Shown one piece after another: positions 27,522 through 36,549 of a stretch of DNA of 64,000 nt (positions are counted from its first letter, which is position 1; the number at the start of each line of letters is the position of its first letter). The notes under the pieces were generated by a model, which made no database searches, was not told the DNA's origin, and was given only the letters and a program-made list of their open reading frames with translations. Made by a program: the position numbers and the translations under genes. Source of the stretch: Terriglobia bacterium. Its GTDB lineage: Bacteria > Acidobacteriota > Terriglobia > Terriglobales > Acidobacteriaceae. The stretch lies in NCBI GenBank assembly GCA_020073385.1, contig JAIQFH010000011.1:62001-126000 (forward strand), written 5' to 3'.

Positions 27522-27630
27522 AGTTGTGAATTTGGTTTGATGCGCTGCTGCGGAATTCGATCCGAAAGACGCCGATCGAGTCCAGGCTGCCTTGATGTCA
27601 ACTTCCCGGCCCGGGATTGCGATCTAACCT

Positions 27631-28920
27631 CTACAGCAGGCGGAAGTCGGCGGCTACCCTGTCGCGGGTGGACTCGCGCAACGCTGCCTCCTTCGCGTGG
27701 GCTGGCCAGTTCTCTATCGCATCGCGTACATCTGACACAAGATTCTTGGGCCTTCTGACCATGAAACGGTCTCCCTCTTCCAGGAGATCGTCTCGTGTGA
27801 TGTCGTTGAATTTGCCGTTCACGCTCATCAGGTGCTGGTAGGTCCATTCGCCTTTGGGATTGTGGGCGTGGGTTACGTCGTAGGCGGGCGCAAATTCCCA
27901 GGTGCCGCCTTGTTTCAGCAGAAAAGCGAAGTTCTTGGTGTGGTCGTCGCAGTTGCGGGCCATGACGTTGAAGCACATGCGGCGGAAGGCCTGGTCGAGC
28001 GCGTCATCTCCCAGCTTGAGGCGCGTGATAGCCAGAAAGAGTTGCGCGTAGGCATGCGTGCCCCGCTGGCGGAAATCGAGGTGGTCCATGGCACAGAGGG
28101 TCTGGACGTGGTGCTTGATGGTGCGGCTGTTGACGATCTGGCGGTCGAAGCGGCGGGTCATGAAGTGGGCGCGTCCGTTTTCTTCGAGCAGGCGGGACGG
28201 GGCCATCTCAATGCCGGCCTGACGCGCCATGAGGTGGTAGGCGTACTCGATGCGGCCGTAGTCGCCGCCGGTGCCAAGTTCGGCATCAACACCGACGCCG
28301 TCAAACTTCAGGAGCCAGTGCTCGAAGCCGGGGGCGGCGTCGAATTGTCCGCTGCGAATGATGTTGGTTTGCGGATTCCAGGCGATGACCGCCTTGGCGC
28401 GCGCGCCGCCGGCAGAGGTTCCGACGCGGAGGATGTTCGCCAATGCGGCCTGCGCTTCGCGATCCACCGAAAGATTCCCTTCGATCAGCCTGCGGGCTTC
28501 TTCGACGAGAGTTCGCATCTCGAGCGGCGCGGAACTTTCGCGATGCGATCCTCGTTCGGGATGGAACTCGAGCGCACCCATGCCGCGCTTACCCATATAG
28601 GCCAGGCGGTCGAGCGTGGTGATTTCGTTTTTCGCAATGCCTTGCCTGGCCATCCAGGCGTCGATCAGGGCGTTGCCGAAGGCGTCGGGCAGCGCGTCGG
28701 CGAGCAGGCCGGGAAGACGGTAGAAAGTGAGCTCCGGCAAGTCGGGGAAGATGACGATATCCGGGTCATTGAGTGGGACCGTCAGAGGAGCGAGCTCGAT
28801 GCCGGTGCGCTTCCACGACGGCGCGTACTGGAACGCGTAATAGCCAAGGCGCGGGTCGCGTGCGACAGCACCCACACGCTCGCCCCATGCTCGCACCTCA
28901 ATGGCGGCTACGGGATTCAC
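27631..28920 (-). CDS. hipA: HipA-type toxin kinase
   Basis: A 429-residue Ser/Thr kinase of the HipA family. Seen: N-terminal subdomain (about 1-100), SAGGARAKAVIAWN (nucleotide-binding loop), KFDGVG, NVMARNCDDHTKNFAFLL (catalytic HxxxxN loop) and EFAPAYDVTHAH (metal-binding Asp). Relatives phosphorylate GltX or other aminoacyl-tRNA synthetases and cause dormancy. Its start overlaps the hipB stop by 4 bp, giving translational coupling with the antitoxin listed next. Confidence 0.93.
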   Translation of the reverse strand: MNPVAAIEVRAWGERVGAVARDPRLGYYAFQYAPSWKRTGIELAPLTVPLNDPDIVIFPDLPELTFYRLPGLLADALPDAFGNALIDAWMARQGIAKNEITTLDRLAYMGKRGMGALEFHPERGSHRESSAPLEMRTLVEEARRLIEGNLSVDREAQAALANILRVGTSAGGARAKAVIAWNPQTNIIRSGQFDAAPGFEHWLLKFDGVGVDAELGTGGDYGRIEYAYHLMARQAGIEMAPSRLLEENGRAHFMTRRFDRQIVNSRTIKHHVQTLCAMDHLDFRQRGTHAYAQLFLAITRLKLGDDALDQAFRRMCFNVMARNCDDHTKNFAFLLKQGGTWEFAPAYDVTHAHNPKGEWTYQHLMSVNGKFNDITRDDLLEEGDRFMVRRPKNLVSDVRDAIENWPAHAKEAALRESTRDRVAADFRLL

Positions 28921-29225
28921 GCGCCGCCCTTGGTGTGCCGAGGCCGCCGCACGCGCTGCGGAGGTAGCGGATTCTTCAAGAGCGCGAGCGGACTGACCGT
29001 TGGCTCGGGAGCAATCATGTCGATGCCCTTGACGTAGTCGAGCGCGCGCAAAGTTCGCAGGAATGTCTTGAGCGTAGAACCTTGTCCGTTCTCCAGTTTG
29101 CTCAAGGCGCGAAGTGAGATGCCAGCCTTGTCCGCGACCGTGCGCTGATCGAGGTTGCGGGCAAGTCGCAACTGGCGGAGGCGATGGCCTAGATCATGTT
29201 GCAGGTTGGAAATATTATCGTTCAT
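28917..29225 (-). CDS. hipB: HipB-type antitoxin, XRE helix-turn-helix
   Basis: A 102-residue protein with an XRE-type DNA-binding domain at residues about 8-65 (LGHRLRQLRLARNLDQRTVADKAGISLRALSKLENGQGSTLKTFLRTLRAL). A Pro/Arg-rich tail follows. It precedes and overlaps hipA. As antitoxin it should neutralise HipA and repress its own promoter; the AT-rich region upstream holds two palindromes. Confidence 0.9.
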   Translation of the reverse strand: MNDNISNLQHDLGHRLRQLRLARNLDQRTVADKAGISLRALSKLENGQGSTLKTFLRTLRALDYVKGIDMIAPEPTVSPLALLKNPLPPQRVRRPRHTKGGA

Positions 29226-29400
29226 AACGCGCTTTTATGCCTGTCAATTCTATTAGCCATTATAATACGTACTAAAATACACTTTATATTTAGTTATTAT
29301 AATAACTACTTTACGTCATCTTAATATATTTTTTGATATTACAAGCATATTTATGCTTTTAATATACAACAGCTGAGAGAGGCCTTTTCCTCGGTCGGCA
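29226..29400. promoter_or_regulatory. AT-rich hipBA control region with two palindromes
   Basis: A strongly AT-rich stretch unlike the GC-rich surroundings. Perfect 18 bp palindrome TAGTTATTATAATAACTA at 29291-29308, and AAGCATATTTATGCTT (7 bp arms, 2 bp loop) at 29343-29358. They are the natural candidates for HipB operators, with A/T-rich hexamers (for example attata/tataat) that could be promoter elements. The remaining 60 bp to the HDAC stop is a short repeat-like stretch. Confidence 0.6.
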
Positions 29401-29462
29401 GAGCCTTGGACCGCCGAGGACGCGGAGAACCGCCGCTGAGGGCGCTGAGAATACTTTGAGAT

Positions 29463-30470
29463 TCAGCGACGCTTGCGGAACACTTCGCGGGCGGCGATCA
29501 CGGTATTGCTGTGGATTGTGACCGTGTCTTCGACGTTCTGGGCGTAGCCTCCGGCGAAGGTGACCATGACGGGAATGTTGCGGGCGTGGGCTACGCGGAA
29601 CACCAACTCGTCCCGCTTCTTGAGTCCATCAATCGACAGGTTGAGGCCGCCGAGCTGGTCTTCCTTATATGGGTCGGCGCCGGCGACGTAGCAGATCAGG
29701 TCGGGCTCGAACTGGCGCAGGCCGGAGCTGAGGGCGTTATCGAGCCATGCGAGGTAATCTTCGTCGTTAGTACCGTCGGGGAGATCGACATCGATTGAGG
29801 ACGGGGGCTTCCACAACGGGTAATTATTGTGCTGATGGAGCGAGATGGTGAACACGTCGCCGGCGTGGGCTCCGCGCATTTTTCCGCGTGGAGCATTTTT
29901 CGGATGCTCGACTGTTGACACTGATGACGACGGCAGCAGCGCGCTGGCGGTGCGCGTGCCGGCGAAGATGGAGGCGGTGCCATTGCCCTGGTGGACGTCG
30001 CAGTCAACCGTCATGGCGGTGCGGATCTTGTCATCGCGCTGCAGGCGGCGGATGGCAACGGCGACGTCGTGGATCATGCAGAATCCCTCGCCGTGATCGG
30101 GGAAGGCGTGGTGAAATCCTCCGCCGATGCTGATGCTCACTCCGTCAGTCATCGACTGACGCGCGGCCAGGATAGATCCTCCGGCAGCAAGCCAGAAGGC
30201 GTCAGCGAGTTCCTTGGAGTAGGGGACCTCCATTTCCATTTCTTCGCGAGGGCTGAGCGTGCCGGTCTTGAGCTTCTGGACGTACTCGGGCTTGTGAACC
30301 AGGAGAATGTCCTGATCGGTCGCGGGCTGAGGCTCGAGGAAATCTTCCGGAGCAGCCACCCCAGTTGAGATCAGGCGATCGTGGATGCGGCGGTATTTTT
30401 CGGCGGGAAAGACGTGATTGCCGATGGGGAGGTAGTAGGCATCGCTGTAGATTAGCTTGAACGGGAGCAT
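29463..30470 (-). CDS. Histone deacetylase family (AcuC-like) amidohydrolase
   Basis: A 335-residue zinc-dependent deacetylase. Seen: HHAFPDHGEGFCMIHDVAVAI (about 122-143, catalytic HH), DCDVHQGNGTASIF (zinc Asp and His), ADPYKEDQLGGLNLS (zinc Asp). The frame opens at 30488, but Met at 30470 (MLPFKLIYSDAYYLP) has an AAAGG ribosome binding site and fits the family start. Bacterial members remove acetyl groups from acetyl-CoA synthetase or polyamines; the substrate here is unknown. Confidence 0.92.
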   Translation of the reverse strand: MLPFKLIYSDAYYLPIGNHVFPAEKYRRIHDRLISTGVAAPEDFLEPQPATDQDILLVHKPEYVQKLKTGTLSPREEMEMEVPYSKELADAFWLAAGGSILAARQSMTDGVSISIGGGFHHAFPDHGEGFCMIHDVAVAIRRLQRDDKIRTAMTVDCDVHQGNGTASIFAGTRTASALLPSSSVSTVEHPKNAPRGKMRGAHAGDVFTISLHQHNNYPLWKPPSSIDVDLPDGTNDEDYLAWLDNALSSGLRQFEPDLICYVAGADPYKEDQLGGLNLSIDGLKKRDELVFRVAHARNIPVMVTFAGGYAQNVEDTVTIHSNTVIAAREVFRKRR

Positions 30471-30501
30471 AGCGAAGCCTTTCATCATACGCTCACTGTG
30501 A

Positions 30502-30676
30502 TGTCATCCTGAACTGCGGCGAAGCCGCAGTGAGGGACCGTACGTTAGCGGAAACCGGCGATGATGTGGACGGGGACCACTAGATGCATGCCGCACGACG
30601 AGTCCCTACAACGGCATTTCCAAACGAATGATCGCGTACGGTCCCTCGAAGGGCTTGCGCCCTTCTCAGGATGACA
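30502..30676. repeat. Long imperfect inverted repeat, 175 bp copy of the 24114-24286 family
   Basis: Outer arms TGTCATCCTGA and CTCAGGATGACA, inner arms GAGGGACCGTACG and CGTACGGTCCCTCG. Length is within 2 bp of the other copy while the core has diverged. Confidence 0.8.
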
Positions 30677-30701
30677 GCACGTTCGGGCACAAATTGGCGA
30701 A

Positions 30702-31100
30702 TCAGCGTTTCTTCGCCGGCTGCAAGGGAGCGACGATGGGCCTGCGGACGGGGACTATTGCGCCCTTCGATGGATCGGCGGCCGCGCTGGCGCGCGTCAG
30801 GACTTCCTGCTGAATGTACTGCACGAATTCCTGGATCTGCCGCTGCATTTCTTCCATGCGCTCGCGCATTTGCAGGATGATGGCCATGCCCGCGATGTTC
30901 ACGCCAAGGTCGCGGGCGAGCGACAGAATAAATTCGAGGCGGAGCAGATCTTCGTCTGTATACAGGCGGGTGTTGCCTTCGGTGCGAGATGGCTTGAGCA
31001 GACCTTCGCGCTCGTAGAGACGCAGCGTCTGCGGATGGATGCCGTACATTTCAGCGACCGCGGAAATCATGTAGGCGCCTTTGGATTTGCGCTTCGTCAT
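30702..31100 (-). CDS. hspR: MerR-family heat-shock repressor, HspR-like
   Basis: A 132-residue regulator: GAYMISAVAEMYGIHPQTLRLYEREGLLKPSRTEGNTRLYTDEDLLRLEFI is a MerR winged helix with the HspR-typical MIS..HPQTLRxYEREGL. The region about 65-110 is a coiled-coil dimerisation helix (MRERMEEMQRQIQEFV). HspR binds HAIR sites (CTTGAGT-N7-ACTCAAG) and represses dnaK operons, using DnaK as co-repressor in Streptomyces and Mycobacterium. A HAIR-like site is seen upstream of dnaK 8 kb away. A possible -10 (TATAAC) sits 8 bp before the ATG, suggesting a leaderless or very short leader mRNA. Confidence 0.82.
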   Translation of the reverse strand: MTKRKSKGAYMISAVAEMYGIHPQTLRLYEREGLLKPSRTEGNTRLYTDEDLLRLEFILSLARDLGVNIAGMAIILQMRERMEEMQRQIQEFVQYIQQEVLTRASAAADPSKGAIVPVRRPIVAPLQPAKKR

Positions 31101-31127
31101 CCCGACTAGTTATAGCAGAAAAGCAAT

Positions 31128-31193
31128 TGGCCACGGATCACACGGATACTCACGGATTGTAATCCGTGTTGATCCGCGTAAATCCGTGGCAAC
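31128..31193. repeat. Inverted repeat GCCACGGAT..ATCCGTGGC
   Basis: ggccacggatcacacggatactcacggatt and aatccgtgttgatccgcgtaaatccgtggc form a long hairpin between hspR and the permease gene. This GGATCACACGGAT type is a further dispersed intergenic repeat family. Confidence 0.7.
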
Positions 31194-31197
31194 GTAG

Positions 31198-32601
31198 CTA
31201 AGCGGCGGGTTGCGGCTTGTGCTTTTGCGGTGCGGCCCATCCGGCCGGCTTGAGCGCATGGTTCAGCGCATAGGCGACGAATCCGCCTGCGATCAGGATC
31301 ATGCCGAAAGCAAACGAACTCATCCCGAGGATGGATTCGTGCTGACTGCGAGCGATGGAGAATCCCAGCAAGAGCATCGGTGGAATCCCGATCGCGATTG
31401 CTCCGAAGCGGCCGCCTGGAACCTTGAATGGACGCTTCAACGTCGGCTCGGTGAAACGCAGCACGGCCAGAGCCAGGAATTCCAGGAACAGGCTGCTACC
31501 GTAGACCAGGATGTCGAGCGTGACCAGGCGCTCGAAACCTAGCAGCAGGCAAGGCATCCAGAAGCAGGCGAGAACGACAATCGTCACCCACGGAGCTTTC
31601 GACTTGGGATGCAGCTTTCCGAAAACCTTCGGCAGCATGCCATCTTGTGCCATGGCCAGAGGCAAACGCGAGTAGCTCATGACGAGGGCATTGAACATGC
31701 CAAAGCCGCTGATCATGCCCCCGAGGGCCAGGCCGAATCGGAGCAGCGGGCCACCCAAGATTCCGGCGACGTCGGCCCAAAAGCCGGTATCCCACGAGCT
31801 GGCTGGAAGGCCGGTCATCCACATGGCGCCGACCGGAACGATGTAGCTGATGGCAACGATGAAGACGGCAACCAGCATGGCGCGCGGATAGGTCCGCTGC
31901 GGCTTTTCGACTTCCGTTGCGATGGTCGAGGCGTTGTCCCATCCCATGTAGTTCCACATGCAGATGAGCAATCCGGTAAGGATGCCGACGTCGGAGTGCG
32001 ACGGTTTGGTTGCGACCGCGAGAGCTCCGAGTTTAAACGGAGCGATGCAGACGATCGCCAGAAACGGCGCCGACAGGGCGAAGAACAGCCAGAGGGAGGT
32101 GTTGGAGACGACCTTCACACCGGCGATGTTGAGTAGGGCGCAGGCGACGACGACCGCCATTCCCACGAACAGCCCACGATGTCCTTGCTGGAACCACGGG
32201 AAGAGGCGGTCCAGGTAGAGGACGAACAGCGTGGGGTAGATCGCCATGTCGAAGATTGACGCAACGAGCGAGAGCCAGGCTTCCTGGAATCCCCAGAAGT
32301 TGCCCATGGCGCGGCGCACCCAGGCGTAGTATCCGCCTTCGTAGGGCAGCGCGCTGGAGAGTTCGCCGATCATGAAGGCGGTCGGCAGGCTCCAGAGGAG
32401 CGGCGTCAGGAGCAGGATCAGGATGGCACGTCCGTAACCGGCGCCGTGCACGATGTCTTCGGTGCCATAGGTTCCGCCCGACACCATAAAGAAGGTGGCG
32501 GCGACCAAGGGCCAAAGCGTGAGGCGGACGAATTTCTTCCGGTTGGGGACGACGGCGAGGGATTGGGAATTTTCGAGTTGTTGCCGGCTAGCTGTTGCCA
32601 A
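31198..32601 (-). CDS. APC-superfamily amino acid permease
   Basis: A 467-residue polytopic membrane protein with about 12 helices. The TM1 segment VSGGTYGTEDIVHGAGYGRAILILLL is the family glycine-rich unwound helix, followed by FMIGELSSALPYEGGYYAWVRRAMGNFWGFQEAW, a typical APC motif. It imports amino acids or amines by proton symport or exchange; substrate unknown. Monocistronic. Confidence 0.88.
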   Translation of the reverse strand: MATASRQQLENSQSLAVVPNRKKFVRLTLWPLVAATFFMVSGGTYGTEDIVHGAGYGRAILILLLTPLLWSLPTAFMIGELSSALPYEGGYYAWVRRAMGNFWGFQEAWLSLVASIFDMAIYPTLFVLYLDRLFPWFQQGHRGLFVGMAVVVACALLNIAGVKVVSNTSLWLFFALSAPFLAIVCIAPFKLGALAVATKPSHSDVGILTGLLICMWNYMGWDNASTIATEVEKPQRTYPRAMLVAVFIVAISYIVPVGAMWMTGLPASSWDTGFWADVAGILGGPLLRFGLALGGMISGFGMFNALVMSYSRLPLAMAQDGMLPKVFGKLHPKSKAPWVTIVVLACFWMPCLLLGFERLVTLDILVYGSSLFLEFLALAVLRFTEPTLKRPFKVPGGRFGAIAIGIPPMLLLGFSIARSQHESILGMSSFAFGMILIAGGFVAYALNHALKPAGWAAPQKHKPQPAA

Positions 32602-32883
32602 TTTCTATGGCTGCCTCCTCAAGCGACTCACTCTCACCACCGCGTCTCCCTTGTGTCTTCGATCGATGACTTGCTGATCGAAGACTTGTTTCTCGCGGCT
32701 CCCGGGTTTGATGCGTTTTCCCGGGCATTTCGGCGAAGTTAGTTCGCAGTTGTGAGATTACGGGAAATTTCCACAGATGCAAGAATTTTTTGAGATTTTT
32801 TGCAAATTTTTGTAACGCGGCGGGAGTGGTACGAGGGTAATGCGGAGCGGTGAGCAATGAGCAATCACGTTTTCAGACGCCGG

Positions 32884-33531
32884 CTAGAACTGCCCCAGTC
32901 TCTCTCCGCAGACGTCGTGAAACTCAAGTTCGTTGTTCAGCGGATCAGGTTTCTGAGTCGCAGGAATTGTGGTACCGGGAGCTTCCCATCCGTTTGGCTT
33001 AACCCAGCTCAGCGAATACACGGTTGGTTTGTCGATTAACTCACGGCGGTCGAGGTGTCTCCGGTAAATTCGCCACCGACCGCTGTCATCTGGTTCCACG
33101 AAGATGTGGGAGGTACCTGTGTAATCGACGCTGCTCTGGGTCAGGGTCAAACACGCCCTCCGGCGATCACGCCAGTGTTCCCACAAGAACTGTCGAGCCT
33201 GAGCCAAGACCGGATTGCCCCACCTCTCCCACGGATGAAAGTGCTCCCAATCCCTTATTTGGGCCTTGTCATAGGTGTTCAGGTTGCGGCCTTGGGCTAT
33301 CTTTGGGGCTGTATAGAAATCACCTGTCCATTGGGCATGAGGGTAGCGAGTTTCACGACCGCCCAGACGAGTGAACCGATCGTTGCTGCTCTCTGCTTCC
33401 GGTGAAGGACTCAGGCACTCAGATCGTTGAACTCCGGGAGGGACGGTCGGGTGAGCCAGCCGGTATTCGATTCGTAGGGGAATGAGCAAAAGCGAGACCA
33501 GTACCGCGCCCGCGATGGCCCACTTTCGCAT
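32884..33531 (-). CDS. Hypothetical protein with N-terminal signal or anchor
   Basis: A 215-residue protein with one hydrophobic N-terminal segment (residues 5-20) that may be a signal anchor; the rest is hydrophilic with many Arg, Trp and Tyr. No family recognised. Four Cys are present. It is monocistronic and lies between two dispersed-repeat-containing gaps. Confidence 0.6.
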   Translation of the reverse strand: MRKWAIAGAVLVSLLLIPLRIEYRLAHPTVPPGVQRSECLSPSPEAESSNDRFTRLGGRETRYPHAQWTGDFYTAPKIAQGRNLNTYDKAQIRDWEHFHPWERWGNPVLAQARQFLWEHWRDRRRACLTLTQSSVDYTGTSHIFVEPDDSGRWRIYRRHLDRRELIDKPTVYSLSWVKPNGWEAPGTTIPATQKPDPLNNELEFHDVCGERLGQF

Positions 33532-33598
33532 ATCAGATTCCTATATGAATAGACACCGAGAGACTATCGTGTCGCGTCAGTTTGAGGGAAGGTGATAG

Positions 33599-33664
33599 GG
33601 ATCCTTCGACTGCGGTTGTTCTTTGCGCTTATCGCGCAAAGAACAGTCCTCGCTCAGGATGACA
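33599..33664. repeat. Short inverted element GATCCTTCGAC..CTCAGGATGACA
   Basis: gatccttcgactgcggttgttctttgcgc..gcgcaaagaacagtcctcgctcaggatgaca; the internal stem ttctttgcgc/gcgcaaagaa is perfect. Confidence 0.7.
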
Positions 33665-33676
33665 AAGCTTTTTCAG

Positions 33677-34624
33677 TCAGAGGATAACTTCCCAGGTTTC
33701 GGCGATGAGGTTCTTGCGGCTCCAGCTGTCGTGGCGCTCTTTGTCAACGACCCGAAATCCCGCGCCCTCGTATATGTGGCGGGCGGCGGCGAGTTCGCTT
33801 TGGGTCCAGAGCATGATTTTTTTGTAGCCGGCTTCGCGGGCGAAGTGGACGCATTCCTCGACCAGGCGTTCGCCGATCCCCAGGCCGCGGGCGGACGGCT
33901 CAACCAGTAACAGGCGGAGTTTAGCGACTGATGAGGACTTCCTGACCAGAAACACAGATCCGACGTTTTCGCCGTTTCTCTCGGCGATCCAGCAACGCTC
34001 GCGTTTGGGATCCAGCTTCTGGATGAACTCGGCGACGATCTCTGCTACGAGCGCCTCGAAGCGTTCGTCGTAGTGATACTCCCGCCAGTAGAGTTCGCCG
34101 TGGCGCTGGACGACCCAGCCCATGTCTCCGGGGCGGTGCCGGCGAAGGATGCAGGGCTCGACAGACGGTTGCGATGGAGCCAGAACAGACTCGATATCGC
34201 GGATGGCGACCAGCATTTTCTTCTGTTGGCTGGGCGAAAGGCGGTCGAGCATGGCGGCCACTTCTTCAGTGGAACGGCGTTCGAGAGGCTCGAAAACCTT
34301 GTGGCCCTTTGCCGTCAGGGAGAGGAACTGGCGGCGGCGGTCGTCGGGGGACGGGGCGGTCTTGATCCATCCCTGCGTCTCGAAGCTCTGCAGCATGCGG
34401 CTCACGTAACCTCGGTCCAGACCGAGGTCGCGGCATAGGTCTTTGGCCGTGGCGTTCTCGCGGTGCGCCAGTTCGTAGAGGACGCGCACTTCGGTCAGGG
34501 AGAACTGGCTTTGCAGCAGGTGTTCCTGCAGGACGCCGATTTGTCGGGTGTAGAAGCGATTGAAACGGCGGACGGTCTGTACGGGATCGCCGTGCGTCGA
34601 AAAGACTGCCTCAGGTAGAGCCAT
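33677..34624 (-). CDS. Bifunctional MarR-type regulator / GNAT acetyltransferase
   Basis: A 315-residue fusion. Residues about 15-145 are a MarR winged-helix domain (LTEVRVLYELAHRENATAKDLCRDLGLDRGYVSRMLQSFETQGWI, then DDRRRQFLSLTAKGHKVF). Residues about 160-315 are a GNAT domain with acetyl-CoA loop VEPSARGLGIGERLVEECVHFAREAGY. This helix-turn-helix/acetyltransferase fusion is known across bacteria; the substrate is unknown. Start at 34624 is the only clear choice. Confidence 0.9.
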   Translation of the reverse strand: MALPEAVFSTHGDPVQTVRRFNRFYTRQIGVLQEHLLQSQFSLTEVRVLYELAHRENATAKDLCRDLGLDRGYVSRMLQSFETQGWIKTAPSPDDRRRQFLSLTAKGHKVFEPLERRSTEEVAAMLDRLSPSQQKKMLVAIRDIESVLAPSQPSVEPCILRRHRPGDMGWVVQRHGELYWREYHYDERFEALVAEIVAEFIQKLDPKRERCWIAERNGENVGSVFLVRKSSSVAKLRLLLVEPSARGLGIGERLVEECVHFAREAGYKKIMLWTQSELAAARHIYEGAGFRVVDKERHDSWSRKNLIAETWEVIL

Positions 34625-34679
34625 GCCAAAACAGCATAAGCATAACAGTTGACTCAGTCAACTATTTACGAGCGTTCCC

Positions 34680-34716
34680 CCGGAACCCTGTGCACCTCTG
34701 TGCCCCCTGTGGTGAG
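34680..34716. repeat. CACCTCTGTGCCCCCTGTGGTG dispersed repeat
   Basis: tgtgcacctctgtgccccctgtggtgag is the reverse orientation of the CACCACAGGGG-CACAGAGG family. It lies just past the stop of the GxxExxY gene; opposing copies lie beyond its other end. Confidence 0.65.
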
Positions 34717-34719
34717 CTT

Positions 34720-35136
34720 CTACTTCATCCAGTCCTTGCCGTCGACCATCCGCTTGATTCCATTACGTAATTGAAGCACGTTGAAGTTGATCAGCAGACC
34801 TACGCCGATTCCGCTGAGGCGCATGTAGGAAAGAAGTTGAGCTTCATGAATGGGGTGAATCGCGTCAACGGATTTCACTTCGATGACGACTCTGCCTTCC
34901 ACAACCAGGTCAATCCGGTATCCAACTTCGAGTTTCTGGCCCTGATAGATAACGGGCAACGGGACTTCAGCTGCTACCTCGAGACCCCAGTTTCGGAGTT
35001 CGTGGGCGAGGCAGGCTTGATAGGCACTTTCCAGCAGGCCCGGACCGAGCAGGGAGTGGACCTTCATCGCGGAATTCACAACGGCGCCGGTGATTTCGTT
35101 TACGCGAAAGGAATGGAACCTAGCCGGAGTAGCCAT
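34720..35136 (-). CDS. GxxExxY family protein
   Basis: A 138-residue protein of the GxxExxY family: VHSLLGPGLLESAYQACLAHEL carries the namesake motif (GLLESAY), and GYRIDLVVEGRVVIEVKSVDAIHPIHEAQLLSYMRLSG has the look of a PD-(D/E)XK nuclease core (D...EVK). Function is unsettled; restriction-type or RNA nuclease activity has been suggested by fold. It is flanked on both sides by copies of the CACAGAGG repeat, so transfer as a cassette is possible. Confidence 0.88.
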   Translation of the reverse strand: MATPARFHSFRVNEITGAVVNSAMKVHSLLGPGLLESAYQACLAHELRNWGLEVAAEVPLPVIYQGQKLEVGYRIDLVVEGRVVIEVKSVDAIHPIHEAQLLSYMRLSGIGVGLLINFNVLQLRNGIKRMVDGKDWMK

Positions 35137-35154
35137 GTGTCATGCATAACAGAT

Positions 35155-35252
35155 TTCCCTGTGTTCCTCTGTGATCCCCGTGGTGAAAGATGTCTTTCAG
35201 TTTCAATTTGGGAAAAGCGCTCACCACAGGGGGACACAGAGACTCACAGGGA
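35155..35252. repeat. Pair of opposed CACAGAGG-type repeats
   Basis: ctgtgttcctctgtgatccccgtggtgaaag (about 35159-35189) and ctcaccacagggggacacagagactcacagg (about 35219-35249) are in opposite orientation, so this is a hairpin of about 95 bp next to the dnaJ stop. Confidence 0.7.
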
Positions 35253-35257
35253 AACTG

Positions 35258-36493
35258 CTACACCTTCGACCACAACTCCGCACGCGGGTCTTCGGGATTC
35301 AGCTTGGCCAGTTCGCGGAGGAGTTCTTTTGTCCGCTCGTCTCGCGGCATGGGGACGTGGACTGTGATCTCCACGATTTCGTCGCCGCGCGCGCCTTCTC
35401 TTGTCGCTGACGGGACGCCCTTCTCTCGCAAGCGCAGCTTTTGGCCCGACTGTGTGCCCGGGGGAATCTTCAGCAGAGCCCGGCCGTCGATGGTAGGGAC
35501 TTCTATCTTCGCCCCCAGAGCCGCCTCTGTTGCGCTGACCGGAACAGTGAGCGAGATGTCGTCGCCGTCACGGTGAAAGATTGGATGATCGCCGGTGCGA
35601 ATGATGGCGTAGAGGTCGCCGGGCGCTCCGCCGTGGGCTCCGGCGTTTCCCTTGCCAGGGACGCGGATGCGCTGGCCGTCGCGGGTGCCGGGCTTGATGC
35701 GTACTTCGAGCGGTTCGGTGTGCGTAACCGTGCCTTCGCCGTGGCACGTGGGGCAGGTAGTCAGATTCTTTCCGGTTCCGTGGCAGCGCGGGCACTGCAC
35801 GTTGAACTTCATGCGTCCACCGGTCTGCGTGATCTGTCCGGTGCCGTTGCACTCAGGACATTTGCCCGGCGCTTCGAGCGCGCCCTGGCCGTGGCAGGTG
35901 GAGCAGACATCCTGGCGAGTGATGTTGAGGCGCATAACGCCCCCACGGATCGCGGTCCAGAAGGGGACGTTGACTTGATATTCGAGGTCGGTGCCGGGCT
36001 CAGGACCTTCGGCCGTGGCCGCACCGCGGCCTCCGCCGAAGATGGATCCGAAGATGTCGCGGAAGCTGCCGCCCCCGCTGCCGCTGGAGGTGCGCTGTCC
36101 GCGGCCGGCATTATTCATCAGGTCTGAGAAATCGAATCCATCAAAATCGAAGTGGACGCCGCCCTGGCCGCCTTGCGGGGCACCGCCGGGGAAGCCTCCC
36201 GGAAATCCGCCACCCGACTGGCCCGCGCGCGCGTAGGCTTCCGCCGTCGCCGGATCAATATTGTCGGAGTAGAAGCCGACCTGGTCGTAGATCTTGCGCT
36301 TCTTGGGATCGCTGAGGACTTCGTTCGCCTCGGAGATGGTCTTGAATTTCTCTTCTGCGGACTTGTCACCGGGATTGACGTCGGGATGGTATTTGCGGGC
36401 GAGTTTGCGGAAGGCTTTACGAATGTCCTCGGTCGAGGCGGACTTCTTCACCCCGAGAGTTTCGTAATAATCTTTTTTGGTGGTCGTTGCCAT
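35258..36493 (-). CDS. dnaJ: Chaperone DnaJ (Hsp40)
   Basis: A 411-residue type A J-protein. J domain with HPD ([18 protein letters not shown]) at about 36-38; Gly/Phe-rich linker (about 95-130); zinc-finger region with [24 protein letters not shown] and CPTCHGEG, that is four CxxCxGxG repeats; C-terminal substrate domains and [12 protein letters not shown]. It is the DnaK co-chaperone. It follows dnaK and a 60-codon gene, and may not share the HAIR site directly because about 450 bp separate dnaK's stop from dnaJ. Confidence 0.96.
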   Translation of the reverse strand: MATTTKKDYYETLGVKKSASTEDIRKAFRKLARKYHPDVNPGDKSAEEKFKTISEANEVLSDPKKRKIYDQVGFYSDNIDPATAEAYARAGQSGGGFPGGFPGGAPQGGQGGVHFDFDGFDFSDLMNNAGRGQRTSSGSGGGSFRDIFGSIFGGGRGAATAEGPEPGTDLEYQVNVPFWTAIRGGVMRLNITRQDVCSTCHGQGALEAPGKCPECNGTGQITQTGGRMKFNVQCPRCHGTGKNLTTCPTCHGEGTVTHTEPLEVRIKPGTRDGQRIRVPGKGNAGAHGGAPGDLYAIIRTGDHPIFHRDGDDISLTVPVSATEAALGAKIEVPTIDGRALLKIPPGTQSGQKLRLREKGVPSATREGARGDEIVEITVHVPMPRDERTKELLRELAKLNPEDPRAELWSKV

Positions 36494-36549
36494 TTCTATC
36501 GTCTATAGGTGCTGCTCATCCGTACGACGCGGACAGGCCGCCCCACATG

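Noticed and set aside
27832-29037. Long plus-strand frame of 401 codons over hipA
   Set aside because: Antisense shadow of hipBA without any family resemblance.
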